A DNA stretch of 16,554 nt from Susulua sp964590995. GTDB taxonomy: Bacteria > Omnitrophota > Gorgyraeia > Duberdicusellales > 4484-171. A model generated the notes under the pieces. The model was not told where the DNA came from and ran no database searches. It was given only the letters and a program-made list of their open reading frames with translations. Of the stretch, positions 1 through 8,711 are shown in pieces; position 1 is the first letter of the stretch, and every line of letters starts with the position of its first letter. The stretch lies in assembly GCA_964590995.1 (NCBI GenBank), contig CAZPYY010000018.1:1-16554 (forward strand), written 5' to 3'. The position numbers were made by a program, and so were the translations under genes.

Positions 1-35
1 TTAACAAAGTAGTGCTAGAAAATTAGAAAAAAATA

Positions 36-44
36 TGGTATAAT
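36..44 (+). promoter_or_regulatory. Extended -10 promoter for the pseudopilin gene
   Basis: A perfect extended -10 element (TGG followed by TATAAT at 39-44) lies about 48 bases before the start codon at 92. No good -35 hexamer is seen 16-18 bases upstream, as expected for an extended -10 promoter. Predicted transcription start is near 51. The same TGGTATAAT string recurs before the HD-GYP gene at 12854. Confidence 0.6.
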
Positions 45-91
45 AAAGGTATAAGAGTTATAATTATTAGGTAAAAGAGGGGGGAGGAAAG

Positions 92-730
92 ATGAAAAGA
101 AAAAGACATTTTACACTGGTTGAACTTGTAATTGTCGTAATAATATTTGGCCTTTTAGCTACATTTGCTATTCCGGGTTATCTAAATGTAGTTGAACGCG
201 CTAAAGAAACAGTCTGTGAAAACAATTCAAAGGTTCTTTTAGGCGCTGTGAATATTTATGCTCTTGAAAATGATCAACTGCCCGGTACTTTAGGCCAACT
301 GAAACAAGAACATCTAGAAAAATCATGGGCAAAGTATTTAGAAAAAGAGGGTTCCTGGAAAATAAAATTAGCTTATTTTATAGTTAACTTTACGAAAAAA
401 GGTAGGGCTTATGCTCAAACCGGCTGGCTCGAAAGGTATGTGGATGATATTAAATATTTTACCTGTCCGGCCGATGATACGCCTCCTCCGGAAGGCCATT
501 CTTACGGGATCAACTCCGGTTTAGGCCCTATTACTTATAATCAATATAAAAATTTACCCAATGATACAATTATAATATCCGACAGCGAAAGCACAACTTT
601 TCCTCCTGCAGCTATGAGACATAAGATACATAAACCCTTTGTAGCACCAAGACAATTTGCTATAGGCATAGCGAAAAACAAGGAGATTAAAGGCCGCTCT
701 CAGCAAAGCCAAGGTATTGGTCAGCGCTAA
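92..730 (+). CDS. Type II secretion/type IV pilin-like pseudopilin
   Basis: This encodes a 212-residue protein with the N-terminal prepilin signature: a short basic leader (K2-R5), then FTLVE and a hydrophobic helix to about residue 28. E11 is the conserved Glu5 of the mature pilin. Pseudopilins form the periplasmic pseudopilus of type II secretion, or minor pilins. The middle holds a CPAD...SYGIN segment (residues 125-141), which I associate with Omnitrophota/Planctomycetes-type prepilins whose C-terminal domain often ends in an H-x9-DG motif. Here that end is poorly preserved (MRH at 175-177). Two oddities are seen. Residue -1 of the expected cleavage site is His6 instead of the nearly invariant Gly. 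The last dozen residues are Gln/Gly/Arg-rich and look out of frame, while the +1 frame stays open beyond the stop. A strong purine-rich ribosome site (GGGGAGG, 81-87) supports the start. Identity as a pilin-like protein is firm; function is not. Confidence 0.8.
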   Translation: MKRKRHFTLVELVIVVIIFGLLATFAIPGYLNVVERAKETVCENNSKVLLGAVNIYALENDQLPGTLGQLKQEHLEKSWAKYLEKEGSWKIKLAYFIVNFTKKGRAYAQTGWLERYVDDIKYFTCPADDTPPPEGHSYGINSGLGPITYNQYKNLPNDTIIISDSESTTFPPAAMRHKIHKPFVAPRQFAIGIAKNKEIKGRSQQSQGIGQR

Positions 731-818
731 AGCGGTTCAGGCGGTTAAAACCACGAATAGGCTTAACCGGTTTATCCTAAAAACAGCCTATCTAAAAGAA
801 GAACGTTGTAAAAAATAA
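672..818 (+). other. Open +1 frame extending past the pseudopilin stop
   Basis: Relative to the pseudopilin gene, the +1 frame is open from just after a TAG at 669-671 to a TAA at 816-818 (48 codons). It reads as a plausible Lys/Ala/Val-rich helical sequence (for example ALSKAKVLVSAKAVQAVKTT). The in-frame reading of the same DNA is low-complexity Gln/Gly/Arg. The simplest inference is a frameshift near 690-700, so this would be the old C-terminus of the pseudopilin. The only start in this frame is a TTG at 717 with no ribosome site, so an independent gene is unlikely. Confidence 0.3.
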
Positions 819-837
819 TTCCTTCTATAGTTTCATT

Positions 838-3099
838 GTGCAAAAAAAAGATTATTTAGTTTTTCTTATTCTGGGGTTAATTTCATTAGCTTTCTTTTTT
901 TACCCTCCCAACATATCCTTCAAGATAGATGATTTTGTAAGCAAAGTTTTCTACAGCCTTAACCAAAATAAGTTAAAAGCTGAAGAAATAGCCGTCATTT
1001 ATATTGACGATGATTCTATACGACAAATAAACGACCAGTGGCCTTTTAGACGGGCACTCTATGCGGAAGCCTTAGAGGTTTTGGCTGAAGAAAAGTCAAA
1101 GGTTGTTAGCTTTGACCTTGTCTTTACCGGAGAAGGGTTTTCTAAAGACGACGATGACCTTTTCGTTGAAGCCATTGATAAATTTGAAGGAAAGGTTATT
1201 TTAGCTTATTTTTTGGATAAAGATGGCCGCCCCATATACCCTAAAAAAGCTTTTATCGAAAAAGCAATAATAGCTTTCCATAATGTTCCTGCAGATAAAG
1301 ATAGAGTAATAAGGCAATCGAGAGGTTATTATGAACATGCCGGGTTAGCTGATTATTCTTGGACAATTAAAACAGCTTCCGCGTTTTATGCGGTTACGCC
1401 CAAAATAAAAGATGGTTATATCCGGGTGGGGGAAAGGAAGATACCAGTTAATAAAAAAGGGGCTATCAATATAAACTATCTTAATAAACCCAAAGATATC
1501 GCACGAATATCTTTTAATAATCTGCTGATGCGCAATTTTGAAAAAGGCATTTTTCACAACAAGATAGTTTTGATTTCACCTACCATGAAAATAATCCACG
1601 ACATTCATAACACACCTTTAGGCTATATGCCGGGAATTTTTGTTAACGCGAACATAATCGCCAATATTCTGAAAGATAAGTTTTTAATCTCAACACCGCT
1701 TTCCGCTAATCTTATTATCCTGATATTAGTTTTAGCGATAACAAGTTGTTTAGTCACCGGTTTTAGTTTTATAAGAAGGATTTTCCTTTCGATCGGAGTT
1801 CTTCTTGTTTTATTTTGGATAAATATCGGGCTTAAGTATTCTGGCTGGCAGATGGGTTATGGAAAAATTGTTGTATCTGCTTTAACTTTTTTGATTATGG
1901 GCAATTTCTATGCTTATATATCCTTCCTTATGCATATTTCACGGATAAAAAATAGAATGTTTACCGACCCTTTAAGTAATCTTTATAATCTTAGATACTT
2001 TTTTGAGCGTTTAAGTTTTGAACAAAAGAGTGTCGGCAGGAAAAAAAGCTATTTAGCCGTTGTAAAACTGGAAGATATTAACTTTTTGTTTAAGGGAGAA
2101 AGCTTTGAAAAGGTAAAAACTATTTATAGGCTGATGTCAGCATATCTTTTCAGCATTTCTAATCTTTGGGCCAAATACAATCAAGAAGTTATTATTGGCA
2201 GGCTAAATAAGAAAAAAAATGCTGAAAGAGTAAAAGAAAAGATAGAAAAAATAGCCGAGGAACAAGAATTGAAGATTAAAGTAAAGTTAGGTATTGCAGA
2301 ACTTGCCCCTAATCTCGACAAAAGAAAATTAATTCCCTTATTGCTTGAAAAGATAAATGCTTTGAACGAAAGAATTCTTTATGTTAATGATAATGAATTT
2401 CCCTTAGCAGCTCAAAGAAAAGATGGTCCTGAAGATTTTCTTTCTTCTCTGTACGAAGATACCGAAGAGAGAAATAGAGAACTCTTATCAACAATACGAA
2501 GGCTTAAAAAGGAAGAAAAGAAAACTAAACAAGCTTATCTGGAATTAATGTCCTCACTAATTAATGCTTTAGAATCAAAGGATGCCTATACTCAGGGCCA
2601 CACAGCAAGCGTTTGCAAGTATTCTCTTATGATAGCCGATAAGCTCAACTTATCCGAAGAAGAAAAAGAAAAAATTAGAAAAGGAGCGCTTTTGCATGAC
2701 TTAGGAAAAATCGGTATACCTGATGCAATTCTTCATAAAAAAGGACCCTTAACAAGGAAAGAGTTTGCGGTTATGAAACAGCATGAGGAGATGAGCGCAA
2801 AAATACTTGCACCAATAAGTGAGTTTGAAGATATACTTCCTTATGTTCTCCAGCACCATGAAAACTATGATGGAACCGGCTATCCACAAGGTTTGTCAGA
2901 TAACAACATATCTCTGGGGGCCCGCATTATTGCAGTAGCTGATGCTTTTGATGCTTTAACTACAAAAAGAGACTACAAAAAGGCCTTTTCTGTGGAAATG
3001 GCAGTAGCCGAACTAAAAAAGATGAGAGGCAGCAAGCTTGATCCATTATTGGTTAATAAGTTTTTAGATATGTTAGAAGAACCGGGAATAATCAAATAA
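838..3099 (+). CDS. CHASE2 - degenerate GGDEF - HD-GYP membrane signalling protein
   Basis: This is a 753-residue membrane sensor. Order: N-terminal membrane segment (7-22); extracytoplasmic CHASE2 domain (about 30-275, with AVIYIDDDSI and WPFRR typical of the family); three hydrophobic segments (about 288-308, 312-332 and 343-366); a GGDEF-like fold (about 376-520); a coiled coil (about 535-570); and an HD-GYP phosphodiesterase domain (575-750). The HD-GYP motifs are intact: H588, H620-D621 with K624, H649, H673-H674, DGTGYP (678-683) and D702. Cyclic-di-GMP hydrolysis is therefore likely. The GGDEF-like part begins with DPLSNLYNLRYF but has no GG(D/E)EF signature (IIGRLNKKK stands there), so it cannot be an active cyclase. 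The start is the first in-frame GTG at 838. There is no Shine-Dalgarno sequence and no ATG nearby, so the start is less certain than the domains. An in-frame stop lies at 793-795. Confidence 0.9.
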   Translation: MQKKDYLVFLILGLISLAFFFYPPNISFKIDDFVSKVFYSLNQNKLKAEEIAVIYIDDDSIRQINDQWPFRRALYAEALEVLAEEKSKVVSFDLVFTGEGFSKDDDDLFVEAIDKFEGKVILAYFLDKDGRPIYPKKAFIEKAIIAFHNVPADKDRVIRQSRGYYEHAGLADYSWTIKTASAFYAVTPKIKDGYIRVGERKIPVNKKGAININYLNKPKDIARISFNNLLMRNFEKGIFHNKIVLISPTMKIIHDIHNTPLGYMPGIFVNANIIANILKDKFLISTPLSANLIILILVLAITSCLVTGFSFIRRIFLSIGVLLVLFWINIGLKYSGWQMGYGKIVVSALTFLIMGNFYAYISFLMHISRIKNRMFTDPLSNLYNLRYFFERLSFEQKSVGRKKSYLAVVKLEDINFLFKGESFEKVKTIYRLMSAYLFSISNLWAKYNQEVIIGRLNKKKNAERVKEKIEKIAEEQELKIKVKLGIAELAPNLDKRKLIPLLLEKINALNERILYVNDNEFPLAAQRKDGPEDFLSSLYEDTEERNRELLSTIRRLKKEEKKTKQAYLELMSSLINALESKDAYTQGHTASVCKYSLMIADKLNLSEEEKEKIRKGALLHDLGKIGIPDAILHKKGPLTRKEFAVMKQHEEMSAKILAPISEFEDILPYVLQHHENYDGTGYPQGLSDNNISLGARIIAVADAFDALTTKRDYKKAFSVEMAVAELKKMRGSKLDPLLVNKFLDMLEEPGIIK

Positions 3100-3134
3100 T
3101 ATCTCCCTAACTGCCTATCAATTAAGTATATTTC

Positions 3135-3162
3135 TTGACATTTTTGTTTACAAAGGTAAATT
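3135..3162 (+). promoter_or_regulatory. Promoter of valS-nadC, nearly leaderless
   Basis: A consensus -35 (TTGACA, 3135-3140) is followed after 16 bases by TAAATT (3157-3162, four of six matches). The predicted transcript would start at about 3169-3170, at or next to the ATG of valS (3170). An AAAGG at 3152-3156 is 13 bases from the ATG and would lie upstream of this transcript. Confidence 0.55.
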
Positions 3163-3169
3163 AAAGCCT

Positions 3170-5827
3170 ATGGAAATTCCTTCAAGATACAATTCTAAAG
3201 AAGTAGAGCCAAGAATCCTAAAGCAATGGCTTGAAAATAAGGCTTTTTCTGCCCAGGCCGGCTCTAAAAGTAATTATTCAATTGTTATTCCACCCCCAAA
3301 TATTACCGGCATCCTTCATATGGGCCATGGCCTAAATAACACGATACAAGATGTTTTAATCCGCTACCGCCGGATGCAGGGGTATCAGTCTCTCTGGATG
3401 CCGGGAACTGACCATGCTGGTATTGCTACTCAGAATGTCCTCGAGAAAGATCTAGCAGAAGAAGGCCTGGGCAAGGAAGAAATCGGCCGAGAGGAATTTA
3501 CCAAAAAACTCTGGGCCTGGAGAGATAAGTACGGTTCAACGATTATTGATCAGCTTAAAAAGTTAGGCGCAAGCTGTGATTGGCAAAGATTACGTTTCAC
3601 CATGGATGATCGGTATAGCAATGCCGTAAAAGAAGTTTTTATAAGGCTACACAAGAAAGGTTTAATCTACAGAGGAAATTACATTATCAACTGGTGTCCG
3701 AGGTGTAAAACCGCTTTAAGCGATGAAGAGGCAGCTCGTAAGGAGATCGATGGCCGGCTGTATTATATTCGATATCTAGTGAGAGAGAAGACCAAAGGAA
3801 GAAGGCAGAAGGCAGAATATATTGTGGTGGCTACAACAAGGCCAGAGACAATGTTAGGTGATACGGCAGTAGCTATCAACCCCAAAGATAAGCGCTATAA
3901 GTGGTTAAAAGGTGCTAGGGTTATATTGCCGGTGGTTGAGAGGGAGATGCCGGTTGTTGAAGATGAGGCTATTGACCCTGAATTTGGCACTGGAGTAGTT
4001 AAGGTAACTCCAGCTCATGACCCTACTGACTTTATGATCGGTAAAAAGCATAACTTAGAATTTGTAAATATAATGAACGAAGATGCCACTCTAAACAAGA
4101 ACGTTCCCAGTGACTTTATTGGTATGGATAGATTTGAAGCTAGAGAAGCTTTACTCATTCTCTTGGAAGATAAGAAATTGATTGAGAAAAAAGTGCCCTA
4201 CACTATAAGTGCCGGACACTGTTACCGTTGCCATACAATAGTTGAACCGCGAATATCCCTGCAATGGTTTGTAAAAATGAAACCTTTGGCTGCCCCGGCA
4301 ATAAAGGTTGTTGAAAAGGATAAGATAAAGTTTTATCCTCAGAGATGGAAAAAGGTTTATCTTAATTGGATGCATAACATCCAAGATTGGTGCATATCGC
4401 GACAAATCTGGTGGGGGCATCAATTACCGGTTTGGGAATGTAAGTGCCAAACAGGTAAAAATTCGAAAGTGACACAGCAGAAAGAAAAACCTTTTATTGT
4501 CTCCAAAGTTAAACCTAAAGAAAAATGTCCTAAGTGTGACTCGGAATATGAGCAAGCTCCTGATGTGCTGGATACTTGGTTTTCAAGCTGGCTTTGGCCA
4601 TTTGCTACTTTTGGCTGGCCAGATAAGACAAAGGACCTCAAATACTTTTACCCTACAAATTGTCTTGTTACCGCCTCAGAAATTCTATTCTTCTGGGTCG
4701 CTCGAATGATTATGGCTAGCTTAGAGTTTACCAAAGAGATTCCTTTTGAAGATGTGTTAATACACGGAACCGTCAGGGATGAGCGGGGAATAAAGATGTC
4801 AAAGTCATTAGGTAATATAATTGACCCTTTAGAGATTATTGATAAGTTTGGCGCTGATGCCTTAAGATTTTCTTTAATGCTTCTTGCTGCCAGCGGTTCA
4901 GATGTTTATTTAAACGAGGAAAAGTTCTTGGTTGGAAGGAATTTCTCCAATAAGATTTGGAATGCTACCCGATTCATTCTCCTGAAAATTAAGGAGAGTG
5001 ATTTTAAGCTAAAGGATCTTAAGCTTGAGGATCTTGATTCAGTTGATAGCTGGGTACTAGCTGAGTTAAATAGCACTATTGATGAGGTTTCAAAAAAATT
5101 GGACAATTATTCGTTGAATGAAGCAACCAAAAAGATATATCACTTTTTCTGGCATGTATTTTGTGATTGGTATATAGAGATCGTTAAAGATAACTTTAGT
5201 GTTGGTAAGGCAAAAGTGTTAGTTTACGTTCTTTTGAACTCAATAAAATTACTGCATCCTTTGATGCCTTTTATTACTGAGGAGATTTTTTCTATAATTA
5301 CAGAACATACCGGCCTTTCTTTGGATAGAACAATAGTAAAGGCAGCCTGGCCTAAAAGATATAAACTTAAAGCCAGAGGAAGAGAAGTCGCCTCTCTTAT
5401 CAATACAATACGTAACTTACGTAATATAAAAGCTGATTTGGGCCTGGGTCAGAAGAAGGTGAAGCTGGAGGTACGCTTGAGCCGGGAAAATAAAAAATTT
5501 TGGGAGAAAAATATTACCTGGATAAAGCGTCTTACTCTTAGTGAATCAATAAGTTTTGTAGGAGAGTTGAAAAGAGTGCTCTATGAAAACGAAGGTTTAG
5601 CTTTGAATTTAGATATAGGGTCAGCTGATTTAAGCGCTTTTCTTGCTTCTTTAGATAAAAAAGTTAACAATTTAGATAATGTTCTCAAGAAGGCAACTGA
5701 GAAATTAAAGAATAAGAAGTTCTTAGAGCAGGCTTCTCCTGATATTATTGATAAGGAGAAGAAGAAATTTGAGGATATCTCAGCGAATCTTGCGCGCTTG
5801 AGGAGGTTAAAAGATGTCTTTAAATAA
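3170..5827 (+). CDS. valS: Valyl-tRNA synthetase
   Basis: This charges tRNA-Val with valine in the cytoplasm and edits mischarged threonine. At 885 residues it has the usual family length. Class I motifs are present: the HIGH variant HMGH at 50-53 after PPPNITG, and KMSKS at 542-546. The editing (CP1) domain carries ATTRPETMLGDTAVA near 221-235. Two Cys pairs (CKC at 424-426 and CPKC at 453-456) bracket a lysine-rich insert and form a probable zinc knuckle before DVLDTWFSS. GADALRF (561-567) and an anticodon-binding domain follow. The C-terminal 60 residues are a coiled-coil tRNA-binding arm. The N-terminus (MEIPSRYN..EVEPRILKQW) matches the normal start of bacterial ValS, which fixes the start. 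A short charged insert (KGRRQKAE, about 209-216) comes from a tandem 7-base repeat. The end overlaps nadC by 14 bases. Confidence 0.97.
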   Translation: MEIPSRYNSKEVEPRILKQWLENKAFSAQAGSKSNYSIVIPPPNITGILHMGHGLNNTIQDVLIRYRRMQGYQSLWMPGTDHAGIATQNVLEKDLAEEGLGKEEIGREEFTKKLWAWRDKYGSTIIDQLKKLGASCDWQRLRFTMDDRYSNAVKEVFIRLHKKGLIYRGNYIINWCPRCKTALSDEEAARKEIDGRLYYIRYLVREKTKGRRQKAEYIVVATTRPETMLGDTAVAINPKDKRYKWLKGARVILPVVEREMPVVEDEAIDPEFGTGVVKVTPAHDPTDFMIGKKHNLEFVNIMNEDATLNKNVPSDFIGMDRFEAREALLILLEDKKLIEKKVPYTISAGHCYRCHTIVEPRISLQWFVKMKPLAAPAIKVVEKDKIKFYPQRWKKVYLNWMHNIQDWCISRQIWWGHQLPVWECKCQTGKNSKVTQQKEKPFIVSKVKPKEKCPKCDSEYEQAPDVLDTWFSSWLWPFATFGWPDKTKDLKYFYPTNCLVTASEILFFWVARMIMASLEFTKEIPFEDVLIHGTVRDERGIKMSKSLGNIIDPLEIIDKFGADALRFSLMLLAASGSDVYLNEEKFLVGRNFSNKIWNATRFILLKIKESDFKLKDLKLEDLDSVDSWVLAELNSTIDEVSKKLDNYSLNEATKKIYHFFWHVFCDWYIEIVKDNFSVGKAKVLVYVLLNSIKLLHPLMPFITEEIFSIITEHTGLSLDRTIVKAAWPKRYKLKARGREVASLINTIRNLRNIKADLGLGQKKVKLEVRLSRENKKFWEKNITWIKRLTLSESISFVGELKRVLYENEGLALNLDIGSADLSAFLASLDKKVNNLDNVLKKATEKLKNKKFLEQASPDIIDKEKKKFEDISANLARLRRLKDVFK

Positions 5828-6683
5828 ACATATTCAATCTGTAGTAAAGAGTGCTCTAAGGGAAGACAGTTGCCAAAGAGACATAACTACTGCTTTTGCT
5901 ATCCCTTCTAAACTTAAAGGAAAGGGAGTAATCGTTGCCCAAGAAAAAGGGATACTCTCTGGGGTAGAGGTAGCCAAGGCTGTATTTAAACAACTTAACG
6001 AAGGAATAGTATTTAAAACCCTAAAAAAAGATGGTACTGCCTTTAAGAAGGGTGATGAGATTGCTCTTATTCAAGGGAGCCTGCAAACAATTCTTGCTGG
6101 TGAACGAGTAGCTTTAAACTTTTTATCACTACTCTCAGGAGTTACTACCTTAACGAAAAAGTTTGTTGAAAAAGTTAAAGGCACAAGGGTTGAAATTAAA
6201 GATACTCGTAAAACCATACCTAATCTACGGATTTTGGAAAAATATGCTGTAGGAGTAGGTGGAGGATATAACCATCGCACCTCGCTATCCGATGGCATTA
6301 TTGTTAAAGATAATCACTTAAAGGCTGCTGGCTATATACGTCGAGGACGTTTGGACAGAAAGCGTTTTGGTAGTTTGGTAGCTGCTTTAAAGAAAAAGAG
6401 TTCCCTAAAGTTCGAGGTTGAAGTAGAGAGTCTTGGAGAATTAAAAGAAGTGCTTAAGTATAAACCTGATATAATCATGCTTGATAATTTTTCTGTAAAG
6501 AATTTAAAGAGCGCTGTAAGTTTGCGTAACAAATACTATCCGAAAACCAAACTTGAAGCATCAGGTGGAGTAAACCTAAAAAACGTAAGGGCTGTGGCTG
6601 GTAGTGGCGTAGACCATATTTCAATAGGCATGATTACTGACTCTCCTGAGGTAATTGATTTTTCTTTAGATGTTTTAGGATAA
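5814..6683 (+). CDS. nadC: Quinolinate phosphoribosyltransferase (decarboxylating)
   Basis: This converts quinolinate and PRPP to nicotinate mononucleotide, CO2 and pyrophosphate in de novo NAD synthesis. The 289 residues are full length. Signature elements are GERVALN (96-102), DTRKT (130-134), LEKYAVGVGGGYNHR (141-155), the KDNH loop (165-168), EVEV (201-204), MLDN (222-225) and the phosphate-binding EASGGV (248-253) with SIGMIT near 270-275. The gene starts inside the last codons of valS. Its ribosome site (AGGAGG, 5801-5806) lies within valS, so translation is probably coupled. I see no nadA or nadB in the window. The pairing with valS looks like convenience rather than shared function. 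Confidence 0.96.
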   Translation: MSLNKHIQSVVKSALREDSCQRDITTAFAIPSKLKGKGVIVAQEKGILSGVEVAKAVFKQLNEGIVFKTLKKDGTAFKKGDEIALIQGSLQTILAGERVALNFLSLLSGVTTLTKKFVEKVKGTRVEIKDTRKTIPNLRILEKYAVGVGGGYNHRTSLSDGIIVKDNHLKAAGYIRRGRLDRKRFGSLVAALKKKSSLKFEVEVESLGELKEVLKYKPDIIMLDNFSVKNLKSAVSLRNKYYPKTKLEASGGVNLKNVRAVAGSGVDHISIGMITDSPEVIDFSLDVLG

Positions 6684-6687
6684 TTCA

Positions 6688-6728
6688 CGCATACGATTTA
6701 TGTTCGCCAATGCTCCATAAATCATGCG
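6688..6728 (+). promoter_or_regulatory. Imperfect hairpin between nadC and uvrB
   Basis: The left arm (6688-6702, CGCATacGATTTATG) and right arm (6716-6728, CATAAATCATGCG) pair over 13 base pairs with a two-base bulge, around a 13-base loop. It fills most of the 51-base gap and ends 6 bases before the uvrB ATG. No U-tract follows, so it is not a standard terminator. It could be a transcript-end stabiliser, a regulator of uvrB translation or a protein-binding dyad. There is no Shine-Dalgarno sequence between it and the start codon. Confidence 0.5.
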
Positions 6729-6734
6729 TTCATT

Positions 6735-8711
6735 ATGGATAAATTTAAACTAGCCAGTAAATTTAAACCTACCGGCGATCAACCTCAAGCCATTGAAAAG
6801 CTAATTACTGGAATAAAAAAGGGAGAGCGTTTTCAAACTCTCCTCGGCGTTACTGGGTCAGGAAAAACCTTTACTTTAGCCTGTGCGATTGAGAAGATTA
6901 ACCGGCCGGTTCTAGTTATTTCACACAATAAAACCCTAGCTAGTCAGCTCTACGCTGAATTTAAAGAGTTCTTTCCGCAAAATTCTGTAGAATACTTTGT
7001 CAGCTACTATGACTACTACCAACCTGAAAGCTATATCCCCCAAACTGATACCTATATTGAAAAAGACGCCTCGATAAACGAGAAGTTAGACCGACTCCGT
7101 TTATCGACAACCAGCTCTTTAGCTAGCCGCCAGGATGTTATAGTAGTGGCATCGGTATCATGTATTTATAACTTAGGTGCGCCTGAGGATTATCAAGACT
7201 TAACTCTTTCTTTAAAAGTTGGTGATAACATTCTTCAAAAAACTCTCTTGAAGCGTTTAATCGCCTTACAATATGAGAGAAATGACCTTGATTTTAGAAG
7301 AGGGGCCTTTCGGGTTAAAGGTGATACCTTGGATATTTTCCCAGCTTATAAGGAGCTCGGGGTAAGAATAGAGTTTTTTGGTGACACAATAGAGAAAATT
7401 TACCGGTTTGAACCACTTGGTGGAAAAAAAGTCTCTGAACTAGAGAGAATGAGCATTTATCCGGCTAAGCACTTTATTATTGGCAAGGATAAAATCGATA
7501 AAGCCTTGGGGACTATTAAATCGGAGTTAAGGAAGAGGCTAGCAGTTCTAAACAAAGAAGGTAAGCTTCTAGAAGCTCAGCGTCTTAGCCAACGCACCGG
7601 CTTTGATATGGAGATGCTAACTGAATGCGGCTATTGTCATGGTATTGAGAATTACTCCCGGCATCTAAGTCAAAGAGCCCCTGGTTCACGTCCATACTGC
7701 CTTCTTGGTTACTTTCCAAGTTCTTTTCTTACGGTAATTGATGAGAGCCATGCCACTATTCCTCAGATACGAGGCATGTATAACGGAGATAAGGCTCGCA
7801 AGGAAACTTTAGTTGAGCACGGGTTTAGACTGCCTTCTTGTTTGGATAATCGCCCTTTAAGGTTTGATGAGTTCAGGTCTCTTGCTAAGGAGATGATATT
7901 TGTCTCGGCAACGCCCGGAGAATTTGAAATCGATGCTTCTGGAGGTAGGGTAGTTGAGCAGGTTATACGCCCGACCGGCTTACCTGATCCGGAAATTACA
8001 GTCAAGTCTACTAAAAATCAAATTGACGATCTAATCCAAGAAGTTAAAACGAGAGCTAAAAGAGGGGAACGTACTCTGGTTATTACTCTTACCAAGCGCA
8101 CCTCAGAAGAATTAAGCAGTTATTTAAAACAAGAAGGTCTTAAGGCCACTTATCTTCACTCTGAAATTGACACCTTAGAAAGAACAAAGATCTTAAAGGA
8201 CCTGCGATTGAAGAAATTTGATGCTCTTATCGGCATTAACCTCCTGCGTGAGGGCTTAGACTTACCAGAGGTATCCTTGGTGGCAATTCTTGATGCTGAT
8301 AAAGAAGGTTTCTTACGTTCATCAACCTCTTTAATTCAAATTGCAGGTAGGTGCGCCCGCAATATAAACGGAGAGGTTTATATGTATGCTGATACTCTTA
8401 CTAAATCAATGAAAAAAGCGATTGCTGAGAGCCGACGCCGACGAAAGATCCAATTAGAGCATAATGCTAAGCACAGAATAACTCCCCAAAGCATTCAAAA
8501 AGCAATTAAGGCAGGAATAGAGGTTTATTTAAAAGAGGAAGATAATCTTAATAAGCGACTCGAACTAGATGGTGAGGAAATTCAACTCCATGAGGTCGTT
8601 GCCCAGCTGGAGAAGGAAATGTTTATGGCAGCAAAGAATCTACACTTTGAGAAAGCAGCCCAATTGCGGGATAAAATAAAAGAGCTAAAAAAAGTTATAA
8701 AAAGTAAATGA
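6735..8711 (+). CDS. uvrB: Excinuclease ABC subunit B (UvrB)
   Basis: This is the damage-verifying helicase-like subunit of nucleotide excision repair. It is loaded by UvrA and recruits UvrC for incision. The 658 residues are full length. Seen in order: GDQPQAI (14-20); Walker A GVTGSGKT (38-45); the beta-hairpin region YYDYYQPESYIPQTDTYIEK (91-110), which inserts between DNA strands; the DESH box (336-339); SATPGE (391-396); LREGLDLPEV (504-513); motif VI QIAGRCARN (535-543); and the C-terminal UVR motif (about 623-655), which contacts UvrC. Motif VI has Cys where Ala is usual (GRAARN), a mild change that keeps both arginines. The ATG at 6735 lacks a ribosome site but gives the canonical N-terminus (FKLASKFKPTGDQPQAI). 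The last 28 bases are duplicated downstream at 8881-8908. Confidence 0.97.
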   Translation: MDKFKLASKFKPTGDQPQAIEKLITGIKKGERFQTLLGVTGSGKTFTLACAIEKINRPVLVISHNKTLASQLYAEFKEFFPQNSVEYFVSYYDYYQPESYIPQTDTYIEKDASINEKLDRLRLSTTSSLASRQDVIVVASVSCIYNLGAPEDYQDLTLSLKVGDNILQKTLLKRLIALQYERNDLDFRRGAFRVKGDTLDIFPAYKELGVRIEFFGDTIEKIYRFEPLGGKKVSELERMSIYPAKHFIIGKDKIDKALGTIKSELRKRLAVLNKEGKLLEAQRLSQRTGFDMEMLTECGYCHGIENYSRHLSQRAPGSRPYCLLGYFPSSFLTVIDESHATIPQIRGMYNGDKARKETLVEHGFRLPSCLDNRPLRFDEFRSLAKEMIFVSATPGEFEIDASGGRVVEQVIRPTGLPDPEITVKSTKNQIDDLIQEVKTRAKRGERTLVITLTKRTSEELSSYLKQEGLKATYLHSEIDTLERTKILKDLRLKKFDALIGINLLREGLDLPEVSLVAILDADKEGFLRSSTSLIQIAGRCARNINGEVYMYADTLTKSMKKAIAESRRRRKIQLEHNAKHRITPQSIQKAIKAGIEVYLKEEDNLNKRLELDGEEIQLHEVVAQLEKEMFMAAKNLHFEKAAQLRDKIKELKKVIKSK

